Source: Chondrilla cf. caribensis (taxonomy: Eukaryota > Porifera > Demospongiae > Chondrillida > Chondrillidae). From it: a stretch of DNA of 64,000 nt. The translations under genes were made by a program, and so were the position numbers. The notes below the pieces were generated by a model. That model saw nothing but the letters and a program-made list of their open reading frames with translations, searched no databases and was not told the origin of the DNA. This document shows positions 61,866-64,000 of the stretch, one piece after another (positions within the stretch are counted from its first letter, which is position 1; every line of letters begins with the position of its first letter). The stretch is taken from assembly GCA_964020155.1 (NCBI GenBank), contig OZ026554.1, positions 1,541,747 through 1,605,746 on the forward strand, written 5' to 3'.

Positions 61866-63329
61866 CTTGATTTTAATCACCTGTAGCAATTAAAATGACG
61901 AATAAAAATAATCAAGCAATAATCACTGTTAACTCAATTATTTATTAAATTAATGTTATGTGTTGGTCATGACCAATCACAATATTATGTACTTGTGAAC
62001 AGTATACAAATCTGTACATGTAAAGGTATATGTACTATAATATACAAATGGTAACTAAAAGATTAACGAAAACACACATCAGACAACCATAATATCATAT
62101 TGAATGTCATGAAGAAGAAAGTACATGCCGATCATTGATAACTTGAAAGTTTAACAGTTATACAATAGTGCTGTTACATGCAATCTTTAAGGAAAGTTGA
62201 CACTACCGATACATTCCTAGCCGCAATTAGCTAGCTATTATGTACACAAATTCACAAACCATACAGGGAGATCCAAAGTTAATATGAAAATACTTGTACG
62301 TCGATAATGATAAAAATGAAACGCCTTCTCATTTATTTTAGTCCAAGGCTCAGTCTATAGCTAGATAACGAGTGCATGATAGCTATACACGCAGATGGTC
62401 AGAATTACCAGGTTATTGTTGTATTTACCGATCGATCTGGGTTATTGATGGGTTTATTGGATACAGATCACTGGATTCCTTTCGAAGAGACGATGCCGGG
62501 CTCAGCCGCGTTCGATTTCTATGAAATTCTCACAAACTGATTCCTCTGCGGGTAGTCTCAGCGCAATAATAATGGATTGTGTACTTCCTATTCGAGGACA
62601 GTTTCCGTGTATGTGCAAATTGATTGTAGACGCGTGTACGGACCTGCATAATCTAGTATACCATAGAATCCATGCATATACGTACTACAGGTGGTCAGGA
62701 AGGACATTAGCTCTAGGCCGATGCAGGTTTTACCTATAGACACACAACCCGGTGCCAAAGGGGATACAGTATCCCTGTGAATGCCACTCACTAAGTCATC
62801 ACTGTGGCCTACCCTGTAAATTGAATTATAGCTGCAGTACACATGCATACGCATGCTCACAGAGGCACCACCTGCCTTGCAGTGACCAGGGATATATTAC
62901 TCCATACCCTGCCACCATGACCTCCCTAGTGACTGACTGGATTATATAAAATTCAACACACTGTCACGTACATGGTCACATACTTCTATCCCCATGGAGG
63001 TGCTACACACCACACATGCATGTACATATGGAAACAAGTGGCTCAAATGGAAATGTTGCACCATAGATGGTTGCACCTTGTCACCAAGACGGCCTCATTG
63101 TCTAAAAGAATACTTTTCATAAGTCCTTGTATTAATATATACCAGCTGAGTGTTAAAGTTGTTGCTTTAGATAATGACAATTGCGCAATAGGTTGATTGC
63201 AACACAAATGCTGTGTATAGTCTAGTCCCTGAGAGACGCCGAGGGGCGGAAAAGGGAAGGTACGTCCCTTCAGCAGCCCTCTAATGCATTGTAACACCAT
63301 AGATCTATGGTAACACAGTGCCTGAAATG
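61866..63329. other. Upstream region of the oxidase gene
   Basis: It should hold the oxidase promoter and first noncoding exon, but no TATA box is evident near the ATG. A less AT-rich part (62420-62720) has some CpG. Open frames here (for example 62752-62949) show no recognisable features. No other gene can be supported. Confidence 0.4.
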
Positions 63330-63989
63330 CAGTGCTGCCAACCATGTCCTGGCCATTTCAGTATAGATATTTGCTCATATCAGTATTTTTCAAGTAATTT
63401 CCGTATTTTATGGAAGACTGATGACATAATAGCACATGCAAAAAAGTGCCATAACACAAGTACTGTACCATAGTTATGAGCTATGACTCCATTCCTCGCT
63501 CCCTTCATTACATTGCAAGTGTCTGAAGTGAAGCTGAGCACATTTCTAACTAATCTCATACTTATCGAGAATCGATTTTACAGCAGTAAAGATATCCAAC
63601 CCAGTAAAATCAGTAGTGGTTTTCTCGACCTACTTCAACCGTTTCTTGTGAACTGCTCCTTAAACTTATCGCTTAACATCGTTCAACCCTCCACGAGAAA
63701 CGCTAAAATCGCTAAGGCTCGATATGCCACGACGACTTAACTCAAGCTACGATTGAATCGTCCTGTAGGATGGACTTTTACCTTCTTAGGTGGATTAGCA
63801 ACAGCAGATGCACAAACGAGGGTGTTATCTACACTTTAATTTCGTCGTTCCTTTCTTGCTTGTGTTGGCCATTTTGACCCCAAGAAAAGGCATAGACAAT
63901 TTCCGTATTTATTGATCTATTTCCGTATTGCGTACAAACCTTGTAATTTCCGTATTTTTACGGATAAAACCGTATGGTTGGCAGCACTG
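63330..63989 (-). mobile_element. 660-bp hAT-like element with perfect 16-bp TIRs
   Basis: CAGTGCTGCCAACCAT (63330-63345) is matched exactly by ATGGTTGGCAGCACTG (63974-63989). The CAGTG end and subterminal ATTTCCGTATTT repeats fit hAT-type termini. On the minus strand, pieces of a transposase-like protein survive: TTTDFTGLDIFTAVKSILD (to about 63550), a stop, and then in another frame SDTCNVMKGARNGVIA (about 63481-63528). A possible start, MANTSKKGTTK, lies near 63870. It is an internally deleted, frame-broken derivative. An 8-bp target duplication is not clear; both flanks share only AAATG. Confidence 0.65.
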
Positions 63990-64000
63990 AAATGGGTGCC

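Noticed and set aside
62752..62949. 65-codon Cys/His-rich frame
   Set aside because: It has no zinc-finger spacing, no homology that I recognise and no splice or promoter context.

Overview
This is nuclear DNA of an animal. It is AT-rich, its genes are split by short GT-AG introns, and it is full of microsatellites and small inverted-repeat elements. A nine-exon COMMD4 orthologue of exactly the usual animal length (199 residues) supports a metazoan. A marine invertebrate such as a sponge seems plausible to me, but that is inference and the sequence does not settle it.

Layout. About 1-20.6 kb is three tandem copies (A, B, C) of a unit of about 7 kb. Each copy holds a two-exon gene for a secreted, one-domain protein (1750-2561, 8620-9566, 14891-15805). 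Each also has part or all of a divergent promoter with a small minus-strand ORF. Copy C carries an extra, related gene (18877-19869) that is cleanly absent from A and B. About 20.9-29.95 kb and 32.8-43.8 kb are two copies (D, E) of a second, larger segmental duplication. Each has a four-exon gene for a secreted two-domain protein (25483-27659, 38885-40915). A third relative (F, 49241-52188) keeps the two domains and adds an unrelated 222-residue C-terminal domain. Between them lie dispersed repeats, an inverted duplication (30.4-32.8 kb against 43.9-48.7 kb) and fragments of a coiled-coil ORF, probably of mobile origin. The last 10 kb is ordinary single-copy sequence. COMMD4 (54423-57890, +) is tail to tail with a flavin-dependent aldonolactone oxidase gene of the GULO/ALO type (58389-61865, -). 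A 660-bp hAT-like element closes the window.

The seven cluster genes appear to be one family. All start with a signal peptide, have a phase-1 intron directly after it, and sit behind a TATA box 90-135 bp upstream of the ATG. The domains share a GR(I/V)...Q-H-W...F.I.S.P....L.V pattern, and the one-domain proteins end in Q-W or Q-A-W. This resembles an R-type-lectin-like beta-trefoil, but the fold is inferred and not proven.

The most interesting signal is in the paired genes D and E. The first domain (exon 2) differs at many, mostly amino-acid-changing sites, including several cysteines. The introns on both sides and the second domain are nearly identical. Copies A-C show the same tendency in surface-type loops. 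The cluster therefore looks like a tandemly expanding, exon-wise diversifying set of secreted recognition-like proteins. A role in recognition, immunity or allorecognition is only a hypothesis. The genes were assembled by eye from splice signals and homology; no searches or alignments were run.
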